Source: Streptomyces sp. NBC_00554
GTDB taxonomy: Bacteria > Actinomycetota > Actinomycetes > Streptomycetales > Streptomycetaceae
Length of the DNA: 64,000 nucleotides
Reading direction: 5' to 3'
Assembly: GCF_041431135.1 (NCBI RefSeq)
Contig: NZ_CP107799.1
Location: 4,898,001 to 4,962,000, forward strand
Shown here: piece after piece, positions 50,106 through 58,770 of the stretch
Layout of the letters: every line of letters begins with the position of its first letter
Numbering within the stretch: position 1 is the stretch's first letter
Program-made: the position numbers and the translations under genes
The notes under the pieces: model-generated
The model's database searches: none
What the model was told of the DNA's origin: nothing
What the model saw: the letters and a program-made list of their open reading frames with translations, nothing else

Positions 50106-51455
50106 CTAGTTGGTGAGGATCCCGGCGCCGGTGGTGGTCGCCAGTTCCGTGGGGAGGTTCTTCGCGGAGGTCTGGAGGCCGGCGGTGAGCGCCGGGGTCC
50201 AGTTCACCGTCGTCTTCAGCTTCTTCGAGTTGGCGGCGTTGTACGCGGCGACGAGGTCGGTCGCCGTGCCGTTGACGAGGTTGCCGCCGCCCGCGACCGA
50301 GCCGGTGCCGTCGCCGCTGAGAAGCTTCGCGGCCTTGCCGCCGGACGGCAGTTTCCAGTAGTTGTTCTCGGCGACGACCTGGGCCTTGGCGCGGGAGTTG
50401 ATGCTGTAGAGGGGCGCGTAGCCGTTGAGGGTCGTCGTGTCGAAGTAGTTGTTGTAGATGTGGATCTGGCCGATGCGGGCCAGCGGGGCGCGCTGGACTA
50501 TGCCCTTCCACACGTTGTGGTGGATCGAGACGCGCAGCTTGCCGGTGCTGTCGGTGTCGCTGCTGCCTATCAGCATGGTCTTGTCGTGACTGGTGAACTG
50601 GTTGCGCTCGACGGTCACCAGATCCGAGCCGTTGGTGATGTCGAGGGCGCCGTCGTGGATCTGGTACTCCCGGCCGTAGTACTTGGGGTTGGCGCTGTCG
50701 AGGTGCGGCGCGTCGGTGAACGTGTTGTGGTCGGCCCACACATGGGTCGCCCCGCGCAGGGTGACGGAGTCGTAGGCGGAGTTCCAGTTGCCGGTGGAAC
50801 CGTCCGTCGGGTCCCACTGCGGGAAGCAGTCCTCGGTGGCGGAGAAGGCGAGGTTGCGGATGATGACGTTGTCCACGCTCTTCACCTGCAGACTCCCGCC
50901 GGTGATCCCGGCCTTGGTCCCCGGCACGCCCACGATGGTGGTGTTGGCCGGCACCTTGAGGACGACGCTCTTCGCCTGCTTGGCCTGGGCGGCGGCGCGG
51001 GCGGACTCCTGCGTGCCCGAGGGCAGCTTGGAGGTGCCGTAGGTGGCCGGGTCGTACGCCTTGAGGTAGGCGGCCAGCGAATAGCCCGTACCGGAGGCGT
51101 AGTCGGCGCAGGTCAGCTTCTTGCCGGCGTCGTCCGTGTTGGCGTCGATCGTGCCCTTGACCTGGATGATCTTCGCCGTTGAATTGGTGCTGGATCCCAG
51201 CGCCTTCACCAACTGCGCCCGGGTGCTGACGGTGAACACGTGCGCCGAGTCGGCCTGCGAGCCGCCGGTCGTGCCCGACCCTGAGGCCGCCCAGCCGTCC
51301 TTGGCGGGCAGCGTCTGGTGGGCCAGGTCGACGGCTCCGGCGTTCGCGTTCATCACGAAGGCGACGGCGCCGAGGCCTGTCGCCGCGACGGCGGCGGAGG
51401 CTACGACGATCGTGCGCCGCTTGCGGAGGGACCGGCGGTGGGAGGGGGATGCCAC
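50106..51455 (-). CDS. Secreted pectate lyase (PL1 family)
   Basis: A 449-residue exported polysaccharide lyase that cleaves polygalacturonate by beta-elimination with calcium. A basic N-region and helix (TIVVASAAVAATGLGAVAF) form the signal peptide. The parallel beta-helix carries the PL1 motifs HVWADHNTF, HDGALDITNGSD, RVSIHHNVWKGIVQRAPLAR (with the catalytic Arg) and GQIHIYNNYFD. GTG 51455 is preferred over an upstream ATG because AAAGGAC lies at the right distance. The insert AAAQAKQAKSVVLKVPANTT precedes the first turn. Normal length; likely secreted for plant material degradation. Confidence 0.92.
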   Translation of the reverse strand: MASPSHRRSLRKRRTIVVASAAVAATGLGAVAFVMNANAGAVDLAHQTLPAKDGWAASGSGTTGGSQADSAHVFTVSTRAQLVKALGSSTNSTAKIIQVKGTIDANTDDAGKKLTCADYASGTGYSLAAYLKAYDPATYGTSKLPSGTQESARAAAQAKQAKSVVLKVPANTTIVGVPGTKAGITGGSLQVKSVDNVIIRNLAFSATEDCFPQWDPTDGSTGNWNSAYDSVTLRGATHVWADHNTFTDAPHLDSANPKYYGREYQIHDGALDITNGSDLVTVERNQFTSHDKTMLIGSSDTDSTGKLRVSIHHNVWKGIVQRAPLARIGQIHIYNNYFDTTTLNGYAPLYSINSRAKAQVVAENNYWKLPSGGKAAKLLSGDGTGSVAGGGNLVNGTATDLVAAYNAANSKKLKTTVNWTPALTAGLQTSAKNLPTELATTTGAGILTN

Positions 51456-51634
51456 GGATGAGTCCTTTACGTGGTGGTGGGTCACGTGCGGTGTGAAGCT
51501 CCGGTGCGGGGCTTCGACTCATCAGTGGGCGCGGGGAGTTGAAAGGTTGCCGTGGGTTTTGGGCGGGCGGTGCCCCGGCTCACCGCGCGCGTACGGATGG
51601 GCGCGCGCGGCGAGCCGCGGGTATCAGGAGGGGG

Positions 51635-52540
51635 TCAGGAGCCGTTCCTGTTCGTCGGAAGTCCGTTCAGGGAACCGATCATGTTCAGGTCGCCCTTGGA
51701 CTTGATGATGGCGCGGTTCACGGCCGTCGGTGCATCCACCGGGTCCCAGTCCCCGTCCCAGTCGAAGTTGTCGCCGTTCGTGTCGCCCAGCGTCTCCCAG
51801 ATGTCACCCTCTGTGGTCACGACCTTGATCGAAGAGTCGTTGCCCTGGGCCGCGATAGAGATGCCGCAGACGTTTTCGGGGTAGTCCTCGTTGTCGCTGA
51901 GGTCCGTCCACGTGTAGTCGCCCAGCTCCGGCTGGTTGTCCCTGCGCCCGGCGTACGCCACACCGTCGATGAGCAGCGCGCTGAACTCCTCCGAGTCCGA
52001 GGGCTCGTAGGTGTCGATGTCAGTACACGGGCCCGTTGCGCCGGTGGCCCCAGTCGCACCCGTGGCACCCGTGGCACCTGTCGCACCCGTCGCACCGTCT
52101 GCAGGCCCAGTCGGACCCGTGGCACCGGTCGCACCCGTGGCACCCGTCGCACCCGTCGCACCGTCTGCGGGCCCGGTCGGACCCGTGGCACCGGTCGCGC
52201 CCGTGGCACCGGTGGCCCCAGTCGGACCCGTAGGCCCGACCTTGCACTTGTCGTGGTCGCCGCCGGCCGCAGGCTCGACGGACTTCCCCTCCGGCCTGTG
52301 CGGCCTGTGCGGCTTCGGCTTCGGCTTCGGCTTCGGCCGCGGCTTCTTGCACGGGTCCCCGGTGGACGGGCTCGACACGGCGGTCTCGGTGGCCGGATCG
52401 GTAGTGCGCGCCACGGCGCCCGCGGGGCTCGCGATGCTCGAGAGCACGAGTGCGAGCGAGGCGATGGTGCCCCCGGTCAGCCAGGCGTTCCGTACAGGCA
52501 GCGGACCGAATGGGGATCGGTTCCGGTGTTCAGGACTCAT
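51635..52540 (-). CDS. Secreted collagen-like protein
   Basis: A 301-residue protein; ATG 52540 has GAGGAG upstream. A signal peptide (TGGTIASLALVLSSIASPAG) is followed by a Ser/Thr spacer, a basic Pro/Lys run (KKPRPKPKPKPKPHRPHRP) and a collagen-like stretch of about 23 Gly-X-Y triplets (about 105-172) made of GAT and GPT units, twice interrupted by PADGAT. A globular C-terminal domain (about 175-300, EEFSALLIDGVAYAGRRD, NQPELGDYTWTDLSD) follows. Collagen-like triplets with Thr at Y form triple helices in other bacteria. Function unknown; surface or extracellular. Confidence 0.8.
   Translation of the reverse strand: MSPEHRNRSPFGPLPVRNAWLTGGTIASLALVLSSIASPAGAVARTTDPATETAVSSPSTGDPCKKPRPKPKPKPKPHRPHRPEGKSVEPAAGGDHDKCKVGPTGPTGATGATGATGATGPTGPADGATGATGATGATGATGPTGPADGATGATGATGATGATGATGATGPCTDIDTYEPSDSEEFSALLIDGVAYAGRRDNQPELGDYTWTDLSDNEDYPENVCGISIAAQGNDSSIKVVTTEGDIWETLGDTNGDNFDWDGDWDPVDAPTAVNRAIIKSKGDLNMIGSLNGLPTNRNGS
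52025..52235. repeat. Collagen-type 9-bp repeat array
   Basis: Array of 9-bp units such as CACCCGTGG and CACCGGTCG encoding G-A-T/G-P-T triplets, with two near-identical blocks of about 60 bp separated by GCACCGTCTGC.GGCCC. Length likely varies between strains by slippage. Confidence 0.85.
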
Positions 52541-52903
52541 GCACTGCTCCTCATGATTTCGGATCGAGTGATGTCCCGGAAGCACGTTCGAGATTCCATT
52601 CCGGAAGCGCGTTCGAGCCTCCCTGGGCAACATCGGATCGCAGAAGCAACGCCTTGAGTGCTCGGAGGGGTTATCAACATATCGGCGTACCGGCCACCCC
52701 CCGATGGATGCGTGCACGACAGCGAATTCGCAGCCGCGTACCGGCGAGCCGCCGCAAGGCCCGTGACTCCTGTGCCTATGGTCTCCCGCGTCGAATCGCC
52801 GGGAGCGGTGTTGCCGTGCGGCCGTCGATCTGCCTGTGCGTGATCGTCAGGAGCGGGTCGAGCGCTTCGAACACTGCCTCGAACCCGTACGCGATCGTCA
52901 GGG
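52541..52903. other. Intergenic region upstream of the collagen-like gene
   Basis: 363 bp without a supported gene. It contains a direct repeat CCGGAAGCACGTTCGAG (52576-52592) / CCGGAAGCGCGTTCGAG (52601-52617), 25 bp apart and 36-77 bp before the start of the collagen-like gene, a candidate regulator site. The remainder to the end of the glycosyltransferase gene shows nothing I can assign. Confidence 0.5.
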
Positions 52904-54025
52904 TCAGGCGTCCACCAGCTCACTCGAGCCCCGCTTGCTCCGGGCGAATTCGAGGTTGCGGGTCACGCGCTCGCGCTGCGCCTCGGGGAGCTTGCCGTCG
53001 GCGAGAAGCTGCTCGCAGCAGGCCATGGTCTCCTCGTACTCCCCGGTCCAGTACGCCGCCACCGCCAGTTCGTCGAGAGCGCGCCAGTTGTACCAGTCGA
53101 ACTCGACGAACAGGATGTCGCTCGGATACGGGATCCGCGCCGCGGCCTTCGCGAAGAGGTGGGCCAGCGGCCAGCGCGGGCCGTTTTCGCGGCAGTAGCG
53201 TGCCAGATCGCCGAGTGCTTCGGCGCGTGAGGGCCGGCTCTCGTGGGCGCGGAGATAGCGGTCCATCACCTCGGCGGCGGGCCTTTCGAGACGTGCCGCG
53301 AGCCGCGCGGCGTAGAGGTGGGCGCAGAAGACCTCCTCGCCCCATCCGCCCATGGCCGCCCGGCGGTCGTAGGCGGCGAGTGCCTTCTCGGGCTCGCCGG
53401 CGTCGCGCCAGCTCTGCGCGAGATAGAAGACGTAGCGGGCATTGTCGGGCTCCTTGACCAGGCCTTCCTCAAGGATCTCCGCGTCGCGCAGGTACTTGTT
53501 CCGCTGGCCGTCGCGCAGGCGGGCGCCGCCTCCCACGGAGAGGATGTTGGCGCCCGTGAACGTCCCGCGGCTGTACGGCTCTCCGCATTCGAGGTACTCG
53601 TGCAGGACACCGACATAGCGCCAGGGCAGCCGGGTCGAGACCAGGGCGGGGCGCCAGTGGATGATCGGCCCGTCGTGGAGGGCGACCCGGTAGGCGTCGT
53701 GGGTCAGCTCCGGCATACGGAACCCCTGCTCCACCTCCATCAGGTCGTCGGCGTCGATGAACAGCAGATAGTCCGCACGGTCGCGGGCGAGGTCGATCGC
53801 TTCGCTGCGGCTCCCGTCGAAGCCCTTCCAGGGGCTCTCGTGCAGAGCACCGGGCAGATCCTTGAAGACCTCACGGATGACGTCCTGAGTGCCGTCGCTG
53901 GAGCCGGTGTCCAGGATGACCCAGGTATCGATCAGGGGACGGACGGATTCAAGACAGCGGCGAATCACCGGCGCTTCGTCTTTGACGATCATGTTCAGGC
54001 ATACCGTTGGATTCACAATCCTCAT
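52904..54025 (-). CDS. GT2-family glycosyltransferase with TPR-like C-terminus
   Basis: A 373-residue protein. ATG 54025 (MRIVNPTVCLNMIVKDEAPV) puts the family start at residue 8; longer forms add unrelated sequence. The GT-A domain has the nucleotide-sugar region WVILDTGSSDGTQDVIREV and the metal-binding LLFIDADDLME. The C-terminal half (about 200-365) is helical with TPR-like repeats (YVFYLAQSWRDAGEPEKALA). The organisation resembles SunS/GT2-TPR glycosyltransferases that modify peptides or surface glycans. The neighbouring collagen-like protein, rich in Thr, would be an attractive acceptor, but that is inference. Confidence 0.8.
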   Translation of the reverse strand: MRIVNPTVCLNMIVKDEAPVIRRCLESVRPLIDTWVILDTGSSDGTQDVIREVFKDLPGALHESPWKGFDGSRSEAIDLARDRADYLLFIDADDLMEVEQGFRMPELTHDAYRVALHDGPIIHWRPALVSTRLPWRYVGVLHEYLECGEPYSRGTFTGANILSVGGGARLRDGQRNKYLRDAEILEEGLVKEPDNARYVFYLAQSWRDAGEPEKALAAYDRRAAMGGWGEEVFCAHLYAARLAARLERPAAEVMDRYLRAHESRPSRAEALGDLARYCRENGPRWPLAHLFAKAAARIPYPSDILFVEFDWYNWRALDELAVAAYWTGEYEETMACCEQLLADGKLPEAQRERVTRNLEFARSKRGSSELVDA

Positions 54026-54169
54026 CCAATTCCAGCTCCCCGGCATGAATGGCTGAGGCGCGCCGAGCCGAAACGGGAATGGTGTGTGTCGCTGGCCCTG
54101 ATCCAAATACGCCTGGATACGCTCTCGGCGTCGTTTCGGCCAACGCAACCCACCACGATCGGGGAATGA

Positions 54170-54883
54170 ATGCCCATCAGGAAATGGTCAGGAAAACTGA
54201 GGGCCGGTGCACGGCCCAAGAACCGTGTGGCGGCGGCCGCGACGATGGCTCTCGCCGTCACGGGGGTCGGCTCGGCGCTGACCTGGATGTCGGTCTCCCT
54301 GGCCACACAGGATTCCGACTCCAAGCCGCAGGCATCGTGTTCCTACACGCCAACCGAGCGCGGAACCCGCTCCGACCTCCCCGTCTTCGACGCCGAGAAG
54401 GCCGCCCGTCCGCTCACGGTCACCTTGGTCACCAACCGGGGAGAGGTCACGCTCAAGGCCCTGACCGGCGACGCGCCCTGCACGACCAACTCGTTCTCCT
54501 TCCTGGCCCGCAAGGGGTACTTCGACGGCAGCGAATGCCACCGCGTCACCACTCAGGGGATCTACGTTCTGGAATGCGGAGACACCAAAGGGGACGGCAA
54601 AGCCGACCCCGGATACTTCTTCTCCGACGAAAATCTGAACGGAGCGAGCTATCCGGCGGGCACCGTGGCGATGGCCAAGGTGGAACCGGGGAAGAATGGA
54701 AGCCAGTTCTTCATCAGTTACGCCGATCCGGACGTCGCCATGTCGCCCCAGTGGACTCCGTTCGCGAAAGTCGTCGACGGAATGGACGTACTGCGGAAGA
54801 TCGGCGAGACGGGGACGTCGGACGGATCCACCGATGGCAGGCCCCAGCTGCCCGTCATCATCAAGTCGGTGCTCGTGCGGTAG
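54170..54883 (+). CDS. Secreted peptidyl-prolyl isomerase (cyclophilin)
   Basis: A 237-residue protein with a basic N-terminus and one hydrophobic segment (VAAAATMALAVTGVGSALTW), so secreted or membrane-anchored. The cyclophilin domain (about 80-235) has TNSFSFLARKGYFDGSECHR, GIYVLECGDTKGDGKADPGY, KNGSQFFISYADPD and SPQWTPFAKVVDGMDVLRKI. The FxxCHR and GSQFFI signatures are kept. Two Cys pairs may form disulfides. The enzyme would help fold exported proteins. It lies divergent from the glycosyltransferase gene. Confidence 0.85.
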   Translation: MPIRKWSGKLRAGARPKNRVAAAATMALAVTGVGSALTWMSVSLATQDSDSKPQASCSYTPTERGTRSDLPVFDAEKAARPLTVTLVTNRGEVTLKALTGDAPCTTNSFSFLARKGYFDGSECHRVTTQGIYVLECGDTKGDGKADPGYFFSDENLNGASYPAGTVAMAKVEPGKNGSQFFISYADPDVAMSPQWTPFAKVVDGMDVLRKIGETGTSDGSTDGRPQLPVIIKSVLVR

Positions 54884-54931
54884 GTCTGGGGCTCGCGTCG
54901 GTTCGCGTTGGCTCGCGTCGGCCGGGGGGCG

Positions 54932-56404
54932 TCAGCCCGAGCGGGTGAGCAGCACGAAGCCGTCCTGTTCCGCCGCGGTGCGGTACCCCTGCGTGAGGGC
55001 ACGGTCCAGGGAGATCCTCTCCTCCCCGGGACTCAACGGCCATCGCCGCTGCTGCGGCACCTCGGTGTCCACCATGATCCACTCCGGGTCGGGGCGGCTG
55101 TCGGCCCAGCCGTAGAGGCTGGCACTCGTGCGGTCGGTGAGCTGGGGCACGAGTTGGTTGGACGCCTGGACCGTCGCGCCGTCGGGGATCCGGTCCATGA
55201 GCTTGTGGGCGACGGCGATGCGCGGATCGGCACGCCAGGTCTCCGGCTTCGCCAACTGCCATAGCGGGAACTGCGGAAGGAGCAAGGCCGTGATCGCGGC
55301 CGAGCCCACGAGGTAGCGCCGCAGGCTCACTGTGCTCGACTGCCTCCGGATCAGGGCATCGATGAAGGCGGCGAAGACGATCGGCATCAGCACGACCGAG
55401 TAGTGGTAGCTGGTGCCCCAGTGGGTCCAGAGCCCGGAGGCGAAGCGCCAGGCCAGGGTCGGCAGCGCGACCCACAACAGCGGGGACCGCAGGGCCAGGA
55501 ACAGTGTGGGGGCCAGCAGGAACAGCAGAGTCGTGACCTTGGCCTCGGGGGTGATGAGACCGATCGTGGCCTTGTACAGCAGGTCCAACGGCCCGCTTTC
55601 GGCGCCGCCTTCTGGACCTGTCAGCCAGTGCGTATACGCGTAGGACCCCTGCGGGTTGAAGGCCGGCAGGATCACCAGCATCGCCAGGGCCGTCCCGACC
55701 AGACCGGCCGCGACGGTGGCGATCCCCAGCTTGCGGTCCCCCCGCAGGGCGATGAGGAAGCCGATCACGGCCACGGTGAGGCCGAGGTCCTCCTTGACCA
55801 GCAACAAGGGCAGGGCCCAGAACGCCGCGGCACGCAGCCGGTCGCTCCCCAGAGCGGCCAGTGAGCACGCGAGCAGCGGAACGGCGAAGGCCACTTCATG
55901 GAAGTCGAAGCCGGCGGCGTTCGCGAGGCCCCAGGACAGGCCGTAGCAAGTGCCGATGACCGCCGCCGCGCCGGAGCCCAGTGCACGACGGGCCCAGAGG
56001 GCCAGCGGCAGAACGCTCGCGGCGATCAGCGCCGCCTGCACCACGAGCAGGACCTGCGGCGAGGGCCAGAGCCGGTAGAAGGGGGCGACAAGGGCCAGAA
56101 CAGGGTGGAAATGGTCCCCCAGAACGGGGTAGTCCGGCCCCTTCACCTCGGACACGGGAAGGTGCCCGTCCGCGTAGGACCGGATGACCTGTTCGAAGAT
56201 TCCCAGGTCGAAGGCGTTGGACAGCAGCCGTTGATGGATGCGGAGGGACAGCGTCATGTACGTGAAGAACAGCGCCCCCACGAGAACCCAGAGCCACCAC
56301 GGAATCCCGTCGCGATCCCTGGGGGAATCCCCTGCTCGCGCCTGTTTGTCGGGCTGTGACTGCTGAGGTGGGAGCGTGGCGCTGTCGGCGGGGGATGCCT
56401 GCAT
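54932..56404 (-). CDS. DUF2079 integral membrane protein (GT39-like)
   Basis: A 490-residue protein with about ten membrane helices after a 35-residue polar N-terminus. The first loop carries NAFDLGIFEQVIRSYADGHL and GDHFHPVLALVAPFYRL, with acidic and His residues placed like those of GT-C glycosyltransferases such as the PMT family. The C-terminal globular part (ASNQLVPQLTDRTSASLYGW) faces outward. DUF2079 proteins are polyprenol-dependent transferase candidates. The spacer to the convergent cyclophilin gene contains a 10-bp direct repeat (GCTCGCGTCG, 54891 and 54911). Confidence 0.8.
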   Translation of the reverse strand: MQASPADSATLPPQQSQPDKQARAGDSPRDRDGIPWWLWVLVGALFFTYMTLSLRIHQRLLSNAFDLGIFEQVIRSYADGHLPVSEVKGPDYPVLGDHFHPVLALVAPFYRLWPSPQVLLVVQAALIAASVLPLALWARRALGSGAAAVIGTCYGLSWGLANAAGFDFHEVAFAVPLLACSLAALGSDRLRAAAFWALPLLLVKEDLGLTVAVIGFLIALRGDRKLGIATVAAGLVGTALAMLVILPAFNPQGSYAYTHWLTGPEGGAESGPLDLLYKATIGLITPEAKVTTLLFLLAPTLFLALRSPLLWVALPTLAWRFASGLWTHWGTSYHYSVVLMPIVFAAFIDALIRRQSSTVSLRRYLVGSAAITALLLPQFPLWQLAKPETWRADPRIAVAHKLMDRIPDGATVQASNQLVPQLTDRTSASLYGWADSRPDPEWIMVDTEVPQQRRWPLSPGEERISLDRALTQGYRTAAEQDGFVLLTRSG

Positions 56405-56663
56405 GACCGGGCCTTTCCAGAAGCGGCTACAGCGTCCGAAGGCCCCTCAAGATGCCAGCATTTTCCTGCACTCGACTCCGAATCATCTCCCGTGTGGGCA
56501 GAATCCCTCCGAATAGCCGAACATCTGACCGCGCGAGCATCGATCAGCGCGGGTGACGAATTCGGCTTTCGGTCCGGTGATTGCGAGCCGGGCGAACTCG
56601 ACGATGAAGCGGGTACGAAGCGGGCGCGATTACGCCCGTTTATGAGGGTCCGCCGCGCAGCGC
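56405..56663. other. Intergenic region with no gene seen
   Basis: About 260 bp between the start of the DUF2079 gene and the repeat at the end of the cupin gene. It should hold the DUF2079 promoter. No inverted repeat, terminator or coding signature could be supported. Confidence 0.5.
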
Positions 56664-56719
56664 CTCGCCGCCGGAGTCACCCCAACTGCGCCTCGCTGCC
56701 GGAGTCACCCCAACTGCGC
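56664..56719. repeat. 28-bp tandem repeat across the cupin stop codon
   Basis: Two 28-bp units, 56664-56691 and 56692-56719, starting CTCGC(C/T)GCCGGAGTCACCC and differing at one base. The cupin stop (minus strand TGA, 56705-56707) lies in the second unit; the first is a downstream duplicate. Confidence 0.92.
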
Positions 56720-57070
56720 CTTGACGTGGTCGATGACCTCGTTGAACTCCTTCGTCGGCGAGAAGTCCACGTACTCGCAGTCCTCGAGCGCTACCGGGAC
56801 GTGCCCCGGCGCCCAGTAGAAGGCCTGCCCCGCCTCGTAGACCTCGTCCCCCTGCTCGGTCCGCATCTGCAGCCGCCCCTTGAGCAGGTAGCCCCAGTGC
56901 GGGCACTGGCAAGCGTCACCGGGCAGCCCCTTGACCGCCGGCGTCATGTCCGTACCCCCGGGAAGCCGCGCGAAGGCGACACTCATGTCTCCCCCGATCT
57001 CCTGCGCGCGCAGTTCCACGCCGCCACCTTCGATCGCGACGGGAGTCTCATTCCGCGTGGTCGCCGTCAT
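56705..57070 (-). CDS. Cupin-fold protein
   Basis: A 121-residue single-domain cupin. ATG 57070 follows GGAGG. Motif 1 is weak (CQCPHWGYLLKGRLQMRTEQ) with one His, and motif 2 region reads QAFYWAPGHVPVALEDCEYV. The usual G(X)5HXH is reduced, so metal binding may differ. The C-terminus (FSPTKEFNEVIDHVKAQLG) forms a short helix. It is convergent with nothing and divergent from the CstR-regulated cluster. Substrate unknown. Confidence 0.75.
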   Translation of the reverse strand: MTATTRNETPVAIEGGGVELRAQEIGGDMSVAFARLPGGTDMTPAVKGLPGDACQCPHWGYLLKGRLQMRTEQGDEVYEAGQAFYWAPGHVPVALEDCEYVDFSPTKEFNEVIDHVKAQLG

Positions 57071-57209
57071 GACTCCTCCAGGCCGGTTCACGGCGGGGTC
57101 CCGACGATCTCCGCCTCTCTCCAGTCTGGCCCCGGCCTCCGCGGCGTGCGAGGGGTGGCGGTGAGGGCGTACGGGCGATGCGGGTCCGGAGAGATCCACA
57201 GTCCCCAAA

Positions 57210-57225
57210 ATACCCCCCGGGGTAT
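57210..57225. promoter_or_regulatory. CstR/CsoR-type operator, site 1
   Basis: ATACCCCCCGGGGTAT, an inverted repeat of the ATACCC...GGGTAT type recognised by CsoR/CstR regulators, 63-78 bp before the MBL-rhodanese start. Confidence 0.8.
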
Positions 57226-57246
57226 GGGTGCTACAGTGAAAACAAG

Positions 57247-57262
57247 ATACCCCCCGGGGTAC
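57247..57262. promoter_or_regulatory. CstR/CsoR-type operator, site 2
   Basis: ATACCCCCCGGGGTAC, 37 bp from site 1 centre to centre. The two operators flank a short A-rich stretch (gtgaaaacaag) that is a plausible -10 region. Confidence 0.8.
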
Positions 57263-57287
57263 ACCGATCCGAGAAAGGGGCCCATCC

Positions 57288-58655
57288 GTGTTCTTCGTGG
57301 ACATCCTGGAGACCGAGGGTCTGGGCAACCGCAGCTACCTGGCCGGCGGCCGCGAGACAGCCGTCGTCGTCGATCCGCCGCGGGATGCGGAGCGGGTGGT
57401 GGCGGCCGCGGCCGCGCGGGGGGTGCGGATCGCCTACGTGGCGGAGACCCACATACACAACGACTACGTCTCCGGCGGCCTGGAGCTCGCCCGGCTGACC
57501 GGCGCCACCTACCTGGTGCCCGCCGCCGCCCGCGTGTCCTTCGCCCGCACGCCCATCGCCGACGGCGAGACCGTCACCGTCGATGCCGGACTGACCCTGC
57601 GAGCGCTGGCCACCCCGGGGCACACCCCGCACCACACCTCCTACGTGCTCGTCGAGGACGGGCAGGAGGTCGCGGCGTTCACCGGCGGGTCCCTGCTGAT
57701 CGGCAGCGTGGGCCGTCCCGACCTGGTCGAGCCGCGGCTGACCGAACAGCTGGCCCGCGCCCAGCACGCCTCCGCACACCGGCTGGCCGCGGAGCTCGAC
57801 GACGCCGTACGTGTGCTGCCCACACACGGGTTCGGCAGCTTCTGCTCCTCCTCGCAGGCCGAGGGCGACGCCGGCACCATCGGCCAGGAGCACAGGACCA
57901 ATGACGCGCTGACCAGGGACGTGGACACGTTCGTGGCACAGCTGCTGGCCGGTCTCGACGACGTACCGGCCTACTACGCCCACATGGGCCCGGTCAACGC
58001 CGCCGGGCCCGCGCCGGTGGACCTGACGCCGCCGGAGGCCGCCGACGGCCGGGAGATCGCCGAGCGCCTCGCCGCCGGGGAATGGGTCGTCGACCTGCGC
58101 GCCCGCACCGCCTTCTCCGAAGGGCACGTGTCGGGCACCTTCAACTTCGAGGCCGAGGGCAAGCTCGCCACCTACCTGGCCTGGCTCATCCCGTGGGGCA
58201 AACCCGTCACCCTCCTCGCCGAAGACGCCGCCCAACTCGCCTACGCACAGCGGGAGCTGTCCCGGATCGGCATCGACCGGCCCGCGGCCGCCGCGACCGG
58301 CGACCCCAGCGCCTGGCTGCGCGCGGGCGACACCTTGCGGTCCTTCCCGCGCGCCGACTTCGCCGCTCTTGAGAAGGCCCGGGAACGCGGCGAGAAGGTG
58401 GTCGTGCTGGACGTGCGCCGCAACTCCGAACGCGCCGGCGGCCATGTGAAGGGGTCGGTGCACATCCCCGTCCACGAGCTGCACGACCGCGCCGGGGAGG
58501 TCCCGGCGGGGACGGTGTGGGTGCACTGCGCCGGCGGGATGCGCGCGGCGATCGCCGCGTCGCTGCTCGACGCGGCGGGGCGGCAAGTGGTCGCCGTCGA
58601 CGACGGATTCGCCGCGGCCGAACAGGCCGGGCTGACCGTCACCGGGGGCGGCTGA
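57288..58655 (+). CDS. MBL-fold/rhodanese fusion, persulfide dioxygenase-like
   Basis: A 455-residue protein starting at GTG 57288 (AAAGGGG upstream). The N-terminal metallo-beta-lactamase domain has AETHIHNDYVSGG (with Asn where ETHE1 has Ala/Thr; the HxHxD ligands kept), ATPGHTPHHTSYV and LPTHGFGSFCSSS. This is the ETHE1/persulfide dioxygenase type using one iron. Two rhodanese domains follow: the first (about 250-345) lacks a catalytic Cys (TLLAEDAAQLAYAQ), the second (about 365-450) has WVHCAGGMRAAIA with an active Cys. It should oxidise or transfer persulfide sulfur. First gene of a cluster with a second rhodanese and TauE, under two CstR-type operators. Confidence 0.9.
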   Translation: MFFVDILETEGLGNRSYLAGGRETAVVVDPPRDAERVVAAAAARGVRIAYVAETHIHNDYVSGGLELARLTGATYLVPAAARVSFARTPIADGETVTVDAGLTLRALATPGHTPHHTSYVLVEDGQEVAAFTGGSLLIGSVGRPDLVEPRLTEQLARAQHASAHRLAAELDDAVRVLPTHGFGSFCSSSQAEGDAGTIGQEHRTNDALTRDVDTFVAQLLAGLDDVPAYYAHMGPVNAAGPAPVDLTPPEAADGREIAERLAAGEWVVDLRARTAFSEGHVSGTFNFEAEGKLATYLAWLIPWGKPVTLLAEDAAQLAYAQRELSRIGIDRPAAAATGDPSAWLRAGDTLRSFPRADFAALEKARERGEKVVVLDVRRNSERAGGHVKGSVHIPVHELHDRAGEVPAGTVWVHCAGGMRAAIAASLLDAAGRQVVAVDDGFAAAEQAGLTVTGGG

Positions 58656-58754
58656 GCCCGCCGTACAGCCGCGCCGTACGGCCAGCCCTACAGCCGCCCC
58701 GTACAGCCAGTCCTACGGCCGCGCCGTGCAGCCAGCCCTACAGCCCGTCGTACA
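58656..58754 (+). repeat. 25-bp minisatellite between sulfur genes
   Basis: Three 25-bp units (58668-58692, 58693-58717, 58718-58742) of the form GCCGCGCCGTACGGCCAGCC plus CTACA, with partial copies on both sides. They begin directly after the TGA of the MBL-rhodanese gene and end at the ribosome-binding site region of the next gene. Confidence 0.9.
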
Positions 58755-58770
58755 CAAGGAGATCCCGACG

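Noticed and set aside
52025..52235. Possible CRISPR-like array
   Set aside because: Units are 9 bp without spacers and translate as Gly-X-Y triplets of a secreted protein.
54887..54925. Stop-codon repeat at the cyclophilin gene end
   Set aside because: The 10-bp repeat (GCTCGCGTCG) lies after the stop and does not include either convergent stop codon, so it was left out of the stop-straddling set.
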